Source: Deltaproteobacteria bacterium (GTDB lineage: Bacteria > Desulfobacterota > Syntrophia > Syntrophales > UBA6807). Taken from it: DNA of 55,125 bases. Within the stretch, counting starts at the first letter, position 1; each line of letters begins with the position of its first letter. The notes under the pieces were generated by a model. It had not been told where the DNA came from, searched no databases, and was given only the letters and a program-made list of their open reading frames with translations. Below are positions 17,150-27,139 of this stretch, piece after piece. A program made the translations under genes and the position numbers. Location of the stretch: the NCBI GenBank assembly GCA_016935565.1, contig JAFGQS010000050.1, positions 1 to 55,125 of the forward strand, read 5' to 3'.

Positions 17150-18406
17150 ATGATGAAAAAAAGTTCAGTATTTTACGTGAATTGTACGTTGTTTGTCGCA
17201 CTTGTGACGGTACTGTTAATTTCAATGCCGGTGTTCTGCTATGGAGACCTGCACTCCAACAGCGACTCGGTCCCGATCGTCGCGGATGAAGACGATACCA
17301 TACCGGTCAGCGACTTAGGCAGGCAAATAGACATACTGGCATACAAACTTGAGAATCTTGAAAATTCGCTCAAGGGGGTATTGCAATCCGTTACAAAGAC
17401 AAACGAATACATAAAAACCGAGTTAGTCGACGCGGAGAGCGAAGATCCGGGTATCGTCAAAAATGTCGTATGGATGATCGCTTCCGAAAGGCAGGAGGTT
17501 GAAAACGCACTTAAAGAGCAGCGTGAACTCAAAGCATTGTTGAAATACTATGGTTCTGTTCTCAAGGAAAAGACTGCCCTACTCGAAAAAAATGCGGGCA
17601 GTCCCGCCACGACAGCAGGGGCGGGGACTACTGAAATAAAGACCGAAGCTGCACTCAGTAAAAACGGACCCGCGCCTCAAAAGGCAGAAACGGCGATCGT
17701 AACCACGGGAAACACTCCCCTGCTCGAAAAAAATGCGGACATTTCCGCCAAGCCGGCGGCGGCAATTACTGAAATAAAGACCGAAGCTGCACTCAGTGAA
17801 AACGGACCCGCGCCTCAAAAGGCGGAAACGACGGTCGTAACTGCGGAAAATACTCTCCTCCGGAGGGATAACAAGGAAGGACCCATAACGATCACCCACG
17901 TGGCAATCGGCCTTATCCTCATCTTCGTTGTCGTTTTACTCATCGTGACGCTGACGATATTTCAGAAGATCAGCGGCCACATGAACGATTCCGAAGAATT
18001 GCGGGTGGGTACTGCGGTTCCATTGCCAACAGCCCGGGACTCGAAATCAGGGACTAACGGGAATGTGGATCACTCCCTGCCCATCGTTGTCGGCGAGGCC
18101 ATTTTCAGAATACGGATGACGATGAACGGTGTGGACAAATCCAATGAACAGTTTGCGGCCTTCGGGTACCAGATGAGCCGCGTGGAAGATGCCATAATGC
18201 GGCACGGTTATTCCATTGTCGATCTGACGGGGAAACCTTATGAAAATGAGCAGTCGATGAAAGTCGTCAATATTGTTGAACGTGATGATATCGACCCAGG
18301 GGCAACGATCATCAACAGAATGTTAAAGCCGCGGATTATGTACGACACCATCATCGTCAGCCATGGTACGGTCGAGCTTGCCACATCATCGAAAGCAAAA
18401 AATTGA
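17150..18406 (+). CDS. uncharacterised single-pass membrane protein with tandem 47-residue repeat
   Basis: I do not recognise this 418-residue protein. Visible parts in order are a signal-like hydrophobic N-terminus (about 1-30), a charged probably coiled region (about 50-140), and two tandem repeats of 47 and 46 residues (144-236) starting LLEKNA. A transmembrane helix follows (about 248-270, VAIGLILIFVVVLLIVTLTIF), then a C-terminal domain of about 145 residues. The Ala/Thr/Pro/Lys-rich repeat resembles a flexible linker. A ribosome site (AAGGAG) precedes paired ATGs. The C-terminal domain ends with a segment (DTIIVSHGTVELA) that I cannot assign. It is monocistronic behind its own promoter. 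Confidence 0.7.
   Translation: MMKKSSVFYVNCTLFVALVTVLLISMPVFCYGDLHSNSDSVPIVADEDDTIPVSDLGRQIDILAYKLENLENSLKGVLQSVTKTNEYIKTELVDAESEDPGIVKNVVWMIASERQEVENALKEQRELKALLKYYGSVLKEKTALLEKNAGSPATTAGAGTTEIKTEAALSKNGPAPQKAETAIVTTGNTPLLEKNADISAKPAAAITEIKTEAALSENGPAPQKAETTVVTAENTLLRRDNKEGPITITHVAIGLILIFVVVLLIVTLTIFQKISGHMNDSEELRVGTAVPLPTARDSKSGTNGNVDHSLPIVVGEAIFRIRMTMNGVDKSNEQFAAFGYQMSRVEDAIMRHGYSIVDLTGKPYENEQSMKVVNIVERDDIDPGATIINRMLKPRIMYDTIIVSHGTVELATSSKAKN
17579..17857 (+). repeat. tandem in-frame duplication (141 and 138 bp)
   Basis: Unit 1 is 17579-17719 and unit 2 is 17720-17857. They share long identical blocks, including one of about 30 bases around ACTGAAATAAAGACCGAAGC, and diverge in the Ala/Gly-rich part. 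High nucleotide identity indicates a recent duplication within the linker. Confidence 0.85.
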
Positions 18407-18587
18407 GGCGGAAACGTCTCTTGCCTCTTATATGCTCCGGTTTATATTTAATAGAAGCATCAACGCCCACATAACGTAGCATCGGTTCGGAATCTTCATA
18501 CATATAAAACCGCGTTGTATAGCTGTTACAATTATTTGAAGTATTCAAAGACTAGCAATGAATTGAGAACATATTATTTTTTTATTG

Positions 18588-18625
18588 TCATAAGAAAAAA
18601 TAAAGCAGGGCCGTGATGACCCTGC
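18588..18625 (-). terminator. intrinsic terminator of the secreted protein gene
   Basis: On the minus strand GCAGGG (18625-18620) pairs with CCCTGC (18610-18605) around a nine-base loop, followed by TTTATTTTTTC. It lies about 55 bases beyond the stop codon at 18680. Confidence 0.65.
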
Positions 18626-18679
18626 CTATTTATTCGGCAATGTTAGGTCAATCATTCCTTAATCCGAATCTCTATATGA

Positions 18680-19195
18680 TCACTGGGAAGGTAAGGTATA
18701 GGTTCCAGTAAACTCATAGTACGTGAAGCCCTTGTCTTTGAAATCCTCATCCCGGTTCGGAGCCTTGGCGTTGAAGGTTCCACTCCCTTTGATTCCTTTG
18801 AACCGACCAGACCCTATAGCATATTCAAACGCAGCACTATATCCTCCGAACTTACCGCCTGGAGGGACTCTACTTGTAGGTCCTTTCCACGACAAAACGA
18901 TCGTGGATCCGTCCTCAAAGGTTAGTGAAGAATACCCCTGAAATCCTTTTTTGGTGTCAAAGGTTCCTCTGCATGCTGTAGTAGCAATATCGCCGTTTTC
19001 AAAAACACTCAGACCTTTTCTGTCCATCACGCCAATAACAACTCCTTCCATATCGCTCACTTTAACCCTTTCCACCTTTTCGACCATGCTAATAAGCTTG
19101 AAATCCATGGTCTCCGCCACGGCCTGTGTGGCGATCGGTCCAAAAGCGAATAAAAGAACGAAGGAAAATATCAATGCAACGATTACTCTCTTCAT
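18680..19195 (-). CDS. secreted beta-barrel-like protein of unknown function
   Basis: Predicted exported protein of 171 residues. It has a clear signal peptide (MKRVIVALIFSFVLLFAFG, cleavage near AVA-ET). The mature part is rich in short beta strands and Gly-turns, with GSGRFKGIKGSGTF and a C-terminal FTGTYTLPSQ. This pattern resembles allene-oxide-cyclase-barrel or DUF3224-like proteins, but the match is by eye only. The start at 19195 is chosen because AAAGGAGG lies seven bases upstream; a longer frame reaches 19309 but would bury the signal peptide. It has its own terminator and stands alone. Confidence 0.75.
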   Translation of the reverse strand: MKRVIVALIFSFVLLFAFGPIATQAVAETMDFKLISMVEKVERVKVSDMEGVVIGVMDRKGLSVFENGDIATTACRGTFDTKKGFQGYSSLTFEDGSTIVLSWKGPTSRVPPGGKFGGYSAAFEYAIGSGRFKGIKGSGTFNAKAPNRDEDFKDKGFTYYEFTGTYTLPSQ

Positions 19196-20160
19196 GGCAA
19201 CCTCCTTTCTTGAGATCCCGGTGAAGTTTGACTGACTGGTTATCTTTTCAACATAGAATTCATCTCTAAAAATTATCACCAACTTACAATTATCACCTCC
19301 TTTCTTCAAAAGACCTCCCAGAATTGGACTACAAATGTTTCAATGGAGCATGGAATAAAAGATTGAGAAATTAAAGGGAATGCTATTTAGGATGAACAGA
19401 GATTTTCTAGAGACTGATAGAGCCCCCAATTAAATCTGTACTTTCTCTATGTCCAATGTCATGGGCTGACCCTACCTCTTCTCTACTCTTCTCGAATTGA
19501 AAAGCGCTAGGAACAATACCACTTCTCGGGATGGGAGTCTGGAGGGCAGCCAATACATTCGGTTTGAATTCGACTATCGATTGTCTCGGCAAAAGTCCCA
19601 AATTCTATTAGATCAGCCGATTTACATGGATACTCTTGCAACTCCTTTCGTTTCCGTGCTATCTGAACACAACACTTATTAGTTTGGGTCATATCTGGGG
19701 TCAGGTCGCAACATTCAACATTTTTCTGATTAATTCTGTCAAAGGTTGAGACACGACCGTTGCTCCTTGCTAGATATCGACTTTCCATTGCCGGGAAATA
19801 TTCGCTATCAGCTCCTCTCAAATCATCGCAAAAAGAAAAAATCACCCATTTCCGTTTCACTTTTAGGCCGACTTGTGGTATCTCATCGCCGGATGAATCG
19901 TTTTAGATATATTACAAACGTTCGTGGAGTAACACGACATGTATTCGGTAATGAACATGGCTGTTGGTTACTTGTTTGTAATCATGAATTATGTTTGAAT
20001 GTGAGAGCGGACATTATTCATGCAGAGGAATAGTGGAATAAACTTTTTATTTCACAATTTATTCGAAAAAGGTGTTGGTAATCAAAGCTGTTGTCATTAG
20101 TTGTTACACTTTTTAAGAATATCTTTTCAAATATTGAAAGTATGAGGAAGGAGAAGTTTC
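19196..20160. other. gene-poor stretch with a REP-like word
   Basis: No gene is convincingly supported. A minus-strand frame of 117 codons (19507-19860) is rich in cysteine but has no recognisable domain or good ribosome site. A plus-strand frame of 95 codons (19746-20033) is equally unconvincing. The stretch may hold decayed mobile DNA, because it includes the REP-like sequence at 19697. Confidence 0.35.
19697..19725. repeat. solitary REP-like sequence
   Basis: GGGGTCAGGTCGCAACATTC matches the first 11 bases of the MITE end at 43384 (GGGGTCAGGTC) and resembles the RAYT element end. No inverted partner was found nearby, so this is at most a remnant. Confidence 0.35.
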
Positions 20161-21360
20161 ATGAATGAAGTAGTTATTGTTTCCGCGTGCCGCACCGCAA
20201 TCGGACGGTTTCTCGGAAGTTTGAAGGACGTACCTGCACGGGACCTCGCAGTCACTGCAGCATCGGCTGCAATCGAAAGAGCAGGGATTCCTGCGGACAT
20301 CATCGATGAGTGCTGCATGGGGCAGGTGTATCCTCATATGGGTGGTTCGTTGCCTGCGAGGCAGGTTGCCATGAGGGTCGGGCTGCCACCCAGAAGCGGT
20401 GCGATCAGTATCAATCAGAACTGTACATCGGGAATGCGGGCCCTGGAAATCGCAGCGCATAATATCATGCTCGGAAAGACTGAAAGTGCGCTGGTAATTG
20501 GCGTCGAGAGCATGACGAATGCTCCTTACATGCTGCCCAAGGGGAGAAGCGGGTACCGAATGGGCCCGGGAACCTTGGAAGATGCCATGCTCTGCGATGG
20601 GTTGATCGACGAACTTGTTCCCGGTCATATGGGAATCACGGCAGAAAACGTAGCCGAAAAATACGGCATCACCCGCGAAGAGTGTGATGAGCTCGCGCTC
20701 GTCAGTCATCAACGGGCGACGAATGCGGTGCGTGAGGGAATCTTCAAACGCGAAGTTGTGCCGGTAGAGATCAAGATGAAGAAGGGAGTCACCCTGTATG
20801 ATACGGATGAGCATATGATTCCCGATGCGAGTCTCGACACAATGGGGAAACTGCGTCCCGTTTTTAAGAAAGACGGTGTTGTCACCGCGGCAAATGCCTC
20901 GGGCATCAACGATGCGGCGGCTGCGGTGGTGATGATGTCAAAGAAAAAAGCTCTTGAGCTGGGCGCGAAACCCCTCATGAAACTGATCAATGTTTGCGGC
21001 GAGGGAGTTGATCCCAAGGTTATGGGTTTGGGACCGGCCGTGGCAATTCCCAAATGCCTTGAACAGGCGGGCATGAAATTCGATGACATCGAATATTGGG
21101 AGATCAATGAAGCATTTGCCGCCCAGTGGCTGGGAGTCGGGAGGATGCTCAAGGAAGATTTCGGGATGGAATTAACGCTCGACAAAGTAAACCACAATGG
21201 CTCCGGGATTGCCCTGGGACATCCCGTCGGATGCACGGGGCTGCGAATCATCGTATCGCTCTACTATGAACTGGAGCGAATTGATTTGACCGTCGGCGGT
21301 GCATCGCTGTGTGTCGGTGGCGGTCCCGCGATGGCCTCACTGTGGACGAGGGATGTTTAA
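20161..21360 (+). CDS. thiolase family acetyl-CoA C-acyltransferase
   Basis: Degradative or biosynthetic thiolase of 399 residues that cleaves or forms 3-ketoacyl-CoA. The nucleophile is Cys88 in NQNCTSGMRALE. The His motif is NHNGSGIALGHPVGCTG, and the second active cysteine is in SLCVGGGPAMA, where most thiolases have CIGGGQG. These variants place it in a divergent clade, so substrate length is uncertain. A ribosome site (GAGGAAGGAGAAG) precedes the ATG. No other beta-oxidation gene is adjacent. Confidence 0.92.
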   Translation: MNEVVIVSACRTAIGRFLGSLKDVPARDLAVTAASAAIERAGIPADIIDECCMGQVYPHMGGSLPARQVAMRVGLPPRSGAISINQNCTSGMRALEIAAHNIMLGKTESALVIGVESMTNAPYMLPKGRSGYRMGPGTLEDAMLCDGLIDELVPGHMGITAENVAEKYGITREECDELALVSHQRATNAVREGIFKREVVPVEIKMKKGVTLYDTDEHMIPDASLDTMGKLRPVFKKDGVVTAANASGINDAAAAVVMMSKKKALELGAKPLMKLINVCGEGVDPKVMGLGPAVAIPKCLEQAGMKFDDIEYWEINEAFAAQWLGVGRMLKEDFGMELTLDKVNHNGSGIALGHPVGCTGLRIIVSLYYELERIDLTVGGASLCVGGGPAMASLWTRDV

Positions 21361-21502
21361 TTGATTCAGACGGTCACACTCGAGTTGACAACCCTCTGCG
21401 GCGACGGTGTTTCCAAGGCGGTTGTCCTGGAGATGTTGTAAAAGATGATCGTAAACATGGCCAAGTGAGAAATTGTATGATGTAAGTACATAGCGATCAG
21501 GA

Positions 21503-21536
21503 GAAGGGGGTTTTTTATAAGCCCCTTTCTTTTTTA
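21503..21536 (+). terminator. intrinsic terminator after the thiolase gene
   Basis: GAAGGGG (21503-21509) pairs with CCCCTTTC (21522-21529), followed by TTTTTT. It separates the thiolase transcript from the MoxR-CoxE pair. Confidence 0.65.
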
Positions 21537-21565
21537 TATTTAAAAAACGGGAGGACACGGTAACC

Positions 21566-22429
21566 GTGACTGATACAATGAACCAAAACGGTGAATTTTA
21601 CAGATTTCAAGGGGCATCCAGGTATGTCCTGGATAATGAACTGGCGAAGATTGTGAATGTTTCAATAGCTCTTGAAATGCCGCTCCTTCTCAAAGGAGAA
21701 CCGGGAACGGGAAAAACCATGCTGGCTTATGCAATTGCGGAAAATCTCGACATGCCGTTGATTGTGCTGAATGTGAAATCAAGTATGAAACTCGTTGATG
21801 CACTCTATCAATATGATACACTGACACGTTTAAATGACAGTCGTTTCGGAGATTCCAACCGGGATGTGAGTAATATTGAAGAGTACATAAAGATGGGTAA
21901 AATAGGCCAGGCATTTGTTGCGGATGTACGGACGGTACTTCTGATCGATGAAATTGACAAGGCCGACACGGACTTTCAGGATGACATGCTTGATGTTCTG
22001 GATCAGATGCAATTTGACATTATAGAGGTTGACAAGACGGTTGGGGCCAAAAAGAGACCGGTCGTTATTATCACGTCTAATGCCAAGAAAGATCTTTCCG
22101 ATCCGTTCCTCGGACGCTGCAATTTCCATCACATCGCATTTCCCGATCCCGGCATGATGCGGAGCATTATCGGCGTACACTTCCCGAATCTCCAGAGGGA
22201 AATGATCGATGCATGCATTGCCACGTTCTATCAGTTGAGAGAGTTTGACGGCATTGAAAAGAAACCGGCGACACGAGAGCTGATCAACTGGATCCGAGCC
22301 CTGAAAGCAGATCCTGATTTTAAAATCTCCACACTCCGTAAGGGGGCGGTCCCCTATCTGGGGGTTCTGTACAAGAAAAGCTCGGACCTGAAAGCGGCCG
22401 CCATTCGGGTTGCCCAATCTCTTATGTGA
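21566..22429 (+). CDS. MoxR-family AAA+ ATPase
   Basis: AAA+ ATPase of 287 residues, of the type that works with a von Willebrand A-domain partner as a chaperone-like or metal-inserting machine. Walker A is GEPGTGKT at 44-51 and Walker B is VLLIDEIDKAD near 128. ITSNAKKDLSDPFLGRC holds sensor 1 and an arginine-finger region. Its stop overlaps the start of the CoxE-like gene, so the two are co-translated. The pairing resembles RavA-ViaA and CoxD-CoxE; the client is unknown here. Confidence 0.92.
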   Translation: MTDTMNQNGEFYRFQGASRYVLDNELAKIVNVSIALEMPLLLKGEPGTGKTMLAYAIAENLDMPLIVLNVKSSMKLVDALYQYDTLTRLNDSRFGDSNRDVSNIEEYIKMGKIGQAFVADVRTVLLIDEIDKADTDFQDDMLDVLDQMQFDIIEVDKTVGAKKRPVVIITSNAKKDLSDPFLGRCNFHHIAFPDPGMMRSIIGVHFPNLQREMIDACIATFYQLREFDGIEKKPATRELINWIRALKADPDFKISTLRKGAVPYLGVLYKKSSDLKAAAIRVAQSLM

Positions 22430-23631
22430 GAGGGGCGATCGTGTTTATCGATTTTTTCTATATTCTGAGAGAAAAGGGCGTTCCCATTACTCCCACGTCC
22501 TTCCTCCGGCTCCATCAGGCACTCCGGATGGGTCTGATACTTTCACTGGAGGATCTGTATACCGTTGCCCGGTCGATACTCGTCAAAAGCGAGCGGTACT
22601 TCGATCTCTACGATCAGGTTTTTGCCCATCATTTCAAGGGAGTTGACCTCAAGGATCCCGATGACGAGGAAATTACGGAACTGGCCAGGGCACTTCTGGA
22701 GGAATGGTTAAAGCATCCCGAAGAGATCGCCGCCGCCCTCGATATTGATGAAGACAAACTTCAGAAAATGACACCGGAGGAACTGCTCAAATATTTCTTT
22801 GACCGTCTTAAGGAGCAGACAGAGGCTCATCAAGGCGGAAACAGGTGGATCGGAACGGGAGGTACATCGCCGGTCGGTCATTCCGGTTATCACCCCGGGG
22901 GGATGCGAGTCGGTGGCGTGTCCCGAAATAAATCGGCAATTAAGGTGGCTCTGGATCGCCGATATAAGGATTACTCCCAGGAAGGTCCCCTGACACAATC
23001 GCATATGGGGGAAGCCTTAAAAAGGCTTCGCCGGCTGGTACCGGTGGGGCCGAAAGATGTTGTCAATGTGGATAAGACCATTTATGAAACCATACGCAGC
23101 GGGGGTGAAATTGAAATAGTCTTTGACCGTCGATTGAAAGATCGAATCAATGTCATTCTCATGATTGACAACGGTGGATGGTCAATGGATCCCTATATCC
23201 CCCTGGTTCAAACTCTGTTCGATTATGTGAGGGCGCAATTTAAGGATCTTACCACGTATTTCTTCCATAATACAATTTACGACGAGGTCTGGCTGGACCC
23301 CCGCAGACGGGCGAAACCGGAAAAAACAGTTGATTTTGTCAGCAAAGATCCGGAGACGAGACTCATCATTATCGGTGATGCGAGCATGGCTCCCTACGAA
23401 CTGATGCATACGAAAGGATTTATTCATCTTGAAAAAAGAAGAAGCAGACCGAGTATCGAACATCTGCAATTTTTAGCCAGCACCTTTCGCCATTGTGTCT
23501 GGATCAATCCCGAGCAGGAAAAGTGGTGGGGTGCCTGGACAGTCGATATTATCAGACAGATCTTTCCCATGTATGAACTGACCTTGGACGGTCTCGATAA
23601 GGCCGTTCATCATCTCATGTCGAGGAATTAG
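22426..23631 (+). CDS. CoxE-like von Willebrand factor A domain protein
   Basis: Partner of the preceding MoxR ATPase, 401 residues. The helical N-terminal part (about 1-130) is followed by a Gly-rich linker (135-165) and a VWA-like domain from about 235 on. The usual MIDAS motif DxSxS is replaced by D248-N-G-G-W-S, so metal binding may be altered. Two starts are possible: GTG at 22426, overlapping the moxR stop, or GTG at 22441, which has GAGAGGGG in front. I give the longer. No CO-dehydrogenase or other obvious client gene is nearby. Confidence 0.85.
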   Translation: MRGAIVFIDFFYILREKGVPITPTSFLRLHQALRMGLILSLEDLYTVARSILVKSERYFDLYDQVFAHHFKGVDLKDPDDEEITELARALLEEWLKHPEEIAAALDIDEDKLQKMTPEELLKYFFDRLKEQTEAHQGGNRWIGTGGTSPVGHSGYHPGGMRVGGVSRNKSAIKVALDRRYKDYSQEGPLTQSHMGEALKRLRRLVPVGPKDVVNVDKTIYETIRSGGEIEIVFDRRLKDRINVILMIDNGGWSMDPYIPLVQTLFDYVRAQFKDLTTYFFHNTIYDEVWLDPRRRAKPEKTVDFVSKDPETRLIIIGDASMAPYELMHTKGFIHLEKRRSRPSIEHLQFLASTFRHCVWINPEQEKWWGAWTVDIIRQIFPMYELTLDGLDKAVHHLMSRN

Positions 23632-23747
23632 GAAAAGCAGTCAGCAGAGTAAAAAAGCAACAATAAAGGTAGCAATGTCTATCTCATTGAAAATGTTAAA
23701 CTGGTTGTACGGTTCATGCCGTGTTAGAGCCTTTTGTTCGTGTTGTT

Positions 23748-25352
23748 TTACAATTCTTCCAGATCTTCTATGTATTCAGCTATATTCTCACAATGATCCG
23801 AGATTCTCTCCAGATGGATCAACATATCAATAAAAATCGGACCCGCTTCGGCCTGACAGAGGCCCTTATAAAATCTCTCAAGATGCCGTTCCCTCAGGTC
23901 TTTCTCTACTACATCTACATGATCTTCCCGTTCAAAAATTCTATCAGTGATTTTTTTGCTGCCGTGAGCAACAACGGATGCGGCATCATCGAGATTATTT
24001 TTTACGAGCATTTCCAATTCTTTGAGATCCGCATGTGCCATGTCTGTGAAAGTGACTTTCCGTTGGAATTTTCGCTCCGACAGTCTTGCAAGCGTCAGTG
24101 CGTGATCGCCGATCCTTTCAATGACATCAGTCAGTTGCGAATATGCAAATAACGTTTTGGAGAGCTCATGTGACAAGTGCTGCCTTGAGATATCACAGAG
24201 ATAGTTGCCGATTTCCCTCCGCAACGTATCCACGACAAACTCGATATAATGGACGTTATTCCGTTCCGTCTCCCGGTAGTTGGTTATGAGATCGATGCTC
24301 TTGGAAAACATTTTTTGTACGATTGAAAGTTGCCTCTCTATTTCTTTTCGGGCACAGCCAAGAGCGACATCCGGCTGTGATATTTTTTTCTCATCGAGAT
24401 ACTCGGGCCACAGTGAAAAGACTTCAGCCTTTCCCGGCATTAACTTTTCGATCATCTCCGAAAACGGTCTCAAAAAAGGTGTAAACAAGATTACAATGAT
24501 CAGGTTAAACAGGAAATGACCCAGAGCAATCTGCTGGGGCACGTTTGTCGTCGCACTTTTCAGGACCGATAAAAAGGGACTCAGGATAAACAGGCAGATG
24601 ACGACTCCGAAGAGTTTGAAGAGAAAATGGGATACGGCAGTCCTTTTTCCGTTGATGTTTGCGGCAAGACCTGCGAGGAGCCCCGTAACGGCCGTGCCCA
24701 GGTTTGCACCAAAGATTATGGGAAGGGAGCTGTCGATGGCGACCAGATTGTGGTGGGCAAGGATTGCAAGGACGGATATGGGTATGGCAGACGTTTGGAT
24801 CAATGCAGTAATGCCAAGCCCGATCAAGACACCGATAAAAGGATTTTTTACCTCTTGAAAGAAATGAATAAAGGCTGCGTTGTCTTTGAGGGGTGCCGTT
24901 GCCAGAGATACCAGACTCAGACCGAAGAATATCAATCCGAAGTAAAAAACAGACATACCGATGTATTTCCATGTTCCTTTGCCGGTTATCCAGACAAGAC
25001 TGCCGATGATGATGACAATGGGAGATATGGCGGTAAATTTCCAGACAACGAGCTGGACGGTTAAGGTCGTTCCTATACTGGCCCCCAGTATAATCCCGAG
25101 AGAGTTAAAGAAGCTGATCAACCCGGCGCTGACGAGACCGATGGTCAACACGGACGTTGCCGAACTGCTCTGAAACAGTATTGTCGAAATAAGGCCCGTT
25201 ATAACACCGTATACCGGTGTCTTAAATGACAGTCTGAAATATTCTCGGATGCGGACGTTTGTAAATCGTTGCTGAACGGTTTCACTCAGCCTGATCATTG
25301 CGAACAGGAATAAAATGACGCCCGTTGAAAAGAGTAAAATATGCTTAATCAT
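23748..25352 (-). CDS. Na+/phosphate cotransporter family protein with PhoU-like tail
   Basis: Membrane protein of 534 residues. The first 310 or so contain two inverted Na/Pi-cotransporter repeats with the QSSSAT motif (FQSSSATSVLTIGLV) and the QTSAIPISVLAI counterpart. The last 200 are a helical PhoU-like domain rich in Arg/Glu (IERIGDHALTLARLS, LERISDHCENIAEYIEDL). The combination is typical of bacterial NptA-like proteins thought to import or balance phosphate. It is convergent with the CoxE gene and monocistronic. Confidence 0.9.
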   Translation of the reverse strand: MIKHILLFSTGVILFLFAMIRLSETVQQRFTNVRIREYFRLSFKTPVYGVITGLISTILFQSSSATSVLTIGLVSAGLISFFNSLGIILGASIGTTLTVQLVVWKFTAISPIVIIIGSLVWITGKGTWKYIGMSVFYFGLIFFGLSLVSLATAPLKDNAAFIHFFQEVKNPFIGVLIGLGITALIQTSAIPISVLAILAHHNLVAIDSSLPIIFGANLGTAVTGLLAGLAANINGKRTAVSHFLFKLFGVVICLFILSPFLSVLKSATTNVPQQIALGHFLFNLIIVILFTPFLRPFSEMIEKLMPGKAEVFSLWPEYLDEKKISQPDVALGCARKEIERQLSIVQKMFSKSIDLITNYRETERNNVHYIEFVVDTLRREIGNYLCDISRQHLSHELSKTLFAYSQLTDVIERIGDHALTLARLSERKFQRKVTFTDMAHADLKELEMLVKNNLDDAASVVAHGSKKITDRIFEREDHVDVVEKDLRERHLERFYKGLCQAEAGPIFIDMLIHLERISDHCENIAEYIEDLEEL

Positions 25353-25605
25353 ATGGGGAACGTACCTCTCATGATATTCTCTTCCTGTAACATAACAGTG
25401 TATCGGTTGGGAAGGAAGAAAACTGGAATATTCTTTCTGTCGATGAGTCTTCGATGATCTGAAGGTCTTATATGGTGAAATAAGAGAGCATTATGTTTGA
25501 TTGGTGAACCCGTTCCGCGCCGTGCTCACGGTAATTTTACATATGTGTCTTTTTTATGTACCAATAAATGACTGAATGCTGAAAGCTGACTGCTGATAGC
25601 TGTTA

Positions 25606-26352
25606 TCACAGAATCTGATTCAGAAAGAGTTTCGTCCTGTCTTTGGTGGGGTTTTGAAAGAAATGTTCCGGCGTTCCCTCTTCGATAATGGCACCATAGT
25701 CCATAAATATGATGCGGTCGGCAACCTCGCGGGCGAAGCCCATCTCGTGAGAAACAACAATCATGGTCATTCCCTCACGTGCCAGGTTTCGCATGACGTC
25801 AAGAACTTCTCCGATCATTTCGGGGTCGAGTGCCGATGTTGGTTCATCGAAGAGCATAATCTTCGGTTTCATTGCCAGGGCCCGTGCGATGGCAACCCGC
25901 TGCTGCTGACCGCCGGAGAGTTTGCCCGGGTATTGATCGATTTTATCGGTGATGCCGACCTTCTTGAGGAGTTCCATGGAGATTTCAGTTGCTTCTTTTT
26001 TAGATCGCTTGCGAACGACAATCTGGGCAAGGTTGAGATTATCCAGAACCGTTTTGTGCGGAAAGACATTAAACGACTGAAACACCATACCGACTTCTTC
26101 CCGTACTTTATTGATATCCGTATTATCGTCGTGGACTTTGTAGCCATCGACGACAATACTTCCGTAATCTATTTTTTCGAGCTGATTGATGGATCGAAGA
26201 AGCGTGCTTTTCCCTGAGCCGCTCGGTCCGATAATGACGACTTTTTCTCCGTCGTGTACGTCCATGGAGACATTGTCCAGTGCCTTTAATGTGCCGAAGT
26301 ATTTGTATACGTTCCTTATTTGAACAATCGGGTTTCCGGCGTTAGTCGACAC
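25606..26352 (-). CDS. polar amino-acid ABC transporter, ATP-binding subunit
   Basis: Cytoplasmic ATPase, 248 residues with the start used here. Motifs in order are Walker [10 protein letters not shown], the Q-loop, signature LSGGQQQR, Walker [13 protein letters not shown] and the switch His in VVSHEMGFA. The start is GTG at 26352, preceded by GAGGAACG and overlapping the permease stop by 11 bases. An ATG further upstream at 26499 would add an out-of-family extension coded inside the permease gene. It is the third gene of a binding protein-permease-ATPase operon of the GlnHPQ/HisJMP class. Confidence 0.95.
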   Translation of the reverse strand: MSTNAGNPIVQIRNVYKYFGTLKALDNVSMDVHDGEKVVIIGPSGSGKSTLLRSINQLEKIDYGSIVVDGYKVHDDNTDINKVREEVGMVFQSFNVFPHKTVLDNLNLAQIVVRKRSKKEATEISMELLKKVGITDKIDQYPGKLSGGQQQRVAIARALAMKPKIMLFDEPTSALDPEMIGEVLDVMRNLAREGMTMIVVSHEMGFAREVADRIIFMDYGAIIEEGTPEHFFQNPTKDRTKLFLNQIL

Positions 26353-27139
26353 TGATTCGTTCCTCCATGATGCTGACAAGTTTTGATAAAACAAGGGTAA
26401 TGACGAGGTATACCAGGGCGACCATGGTGTATGTTTCAAAATAGGTAAATGTCTCCGATGCAAATTCCCTTCCCCTGCGGAGAAGGTCCGATACGGCAAG
26501 AATGGAAACGAGTGATGAGTCTTTCAGGAGTGCAACGAACTCGTTGCCCACGGGAGGCAGAATCGTTTTAAACGCTTGGGGCAGTATGACATGTCGCATG
26601 GCCTGTCCCGTGCTCATACCGAGCGAACGGGCTGCTTCCATCTGTCCATGGGGGATTGATTCGATCCCTGCCCGGAATATTTCCCCCATGTACGCCCCGT
26701 AACAGACAGCCATCGCGATAACGGCACTTGCTATGGCCGGCAGGTTTACAACCCGCCCGAGGGCAAAATAGATGTAGAACAATTGAACCAGAAGGGGAAT
26801 ACCTCGAATAACTTCCACATACAGTGAGGCAATGCCATTGATAACCCTGTTTTTCGATATCCTGCCCAGACCGGTGAAGAGGCCGATGATCAGTGCGAGG
26901 ATAATCGCCTCAACGGTTACCTGAAACGTAACCAGGATCCCATCGGGAAGAAACTGTAAAATTTCCCAATAGGGATCCCGGTTGAAGATTGCTAAATATG
27001 CAATAATTGCGATGGCACCGATAAACGAAACTCTCCACGCCGTAAAGAGTCCCACATCCTTTTTGTGTGGTATCGCGGGACCATCTGTTACTGCTATAAC
27101 CGCCGGTTTCGGATTGAGTGTTTCCTTTATCTCAGCCAC
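26342..27139 (-). CDS. polar amino-acid ABC transporter, permease subunit
   Basis: Inner-membrane permease of 265 residues of the HisMQ type, with about five membrane helices after a hydrophilic N-terminal arm. The coupling-loop motif [23 protein letters not shown] (positions about 175-197) carries the conserved EAA-Gly signature. It overlaps the binding-protein gene by 13 bases and the ATPase gene by 11, so the three are translated together. Only one permease gene is present, so it probably forms a homodimer. Confidence 0.95.
   Translation of the reverse strand: MAEIKETLNPKPAVIAVTDGPAIPHKKDVGLFTAWRVSFIGAIAIIAYLAIFNRDPYWEILQFLPDGILVTFQVTVEAIILALIIGLFTGLGRISKNRVINGIASLYVEVIRGIPLLVQLFYIYFALGRVVNLPAIASAVIAMAVCYGAYMGEIFRAGIESIPHGQMEAARSLGMSTGQAMRHVILPQAFKTILPPVGNEFVALLKDSSLVSILAVSDLLRRGREFASETFTYFETYTMVALVYLVITLVLSKLVSIMEERISVD

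Noticed and set aside
20113-20814. Minus-strand open frame of 233 codons
   Set aside because: Antisense to the thiolase gene with its active-site motifs; no independent support.
21830-22417. Minus-strand open frame of 195 codons
   Set aside because: Antisense to the MoxR ATPase; no domain seen.
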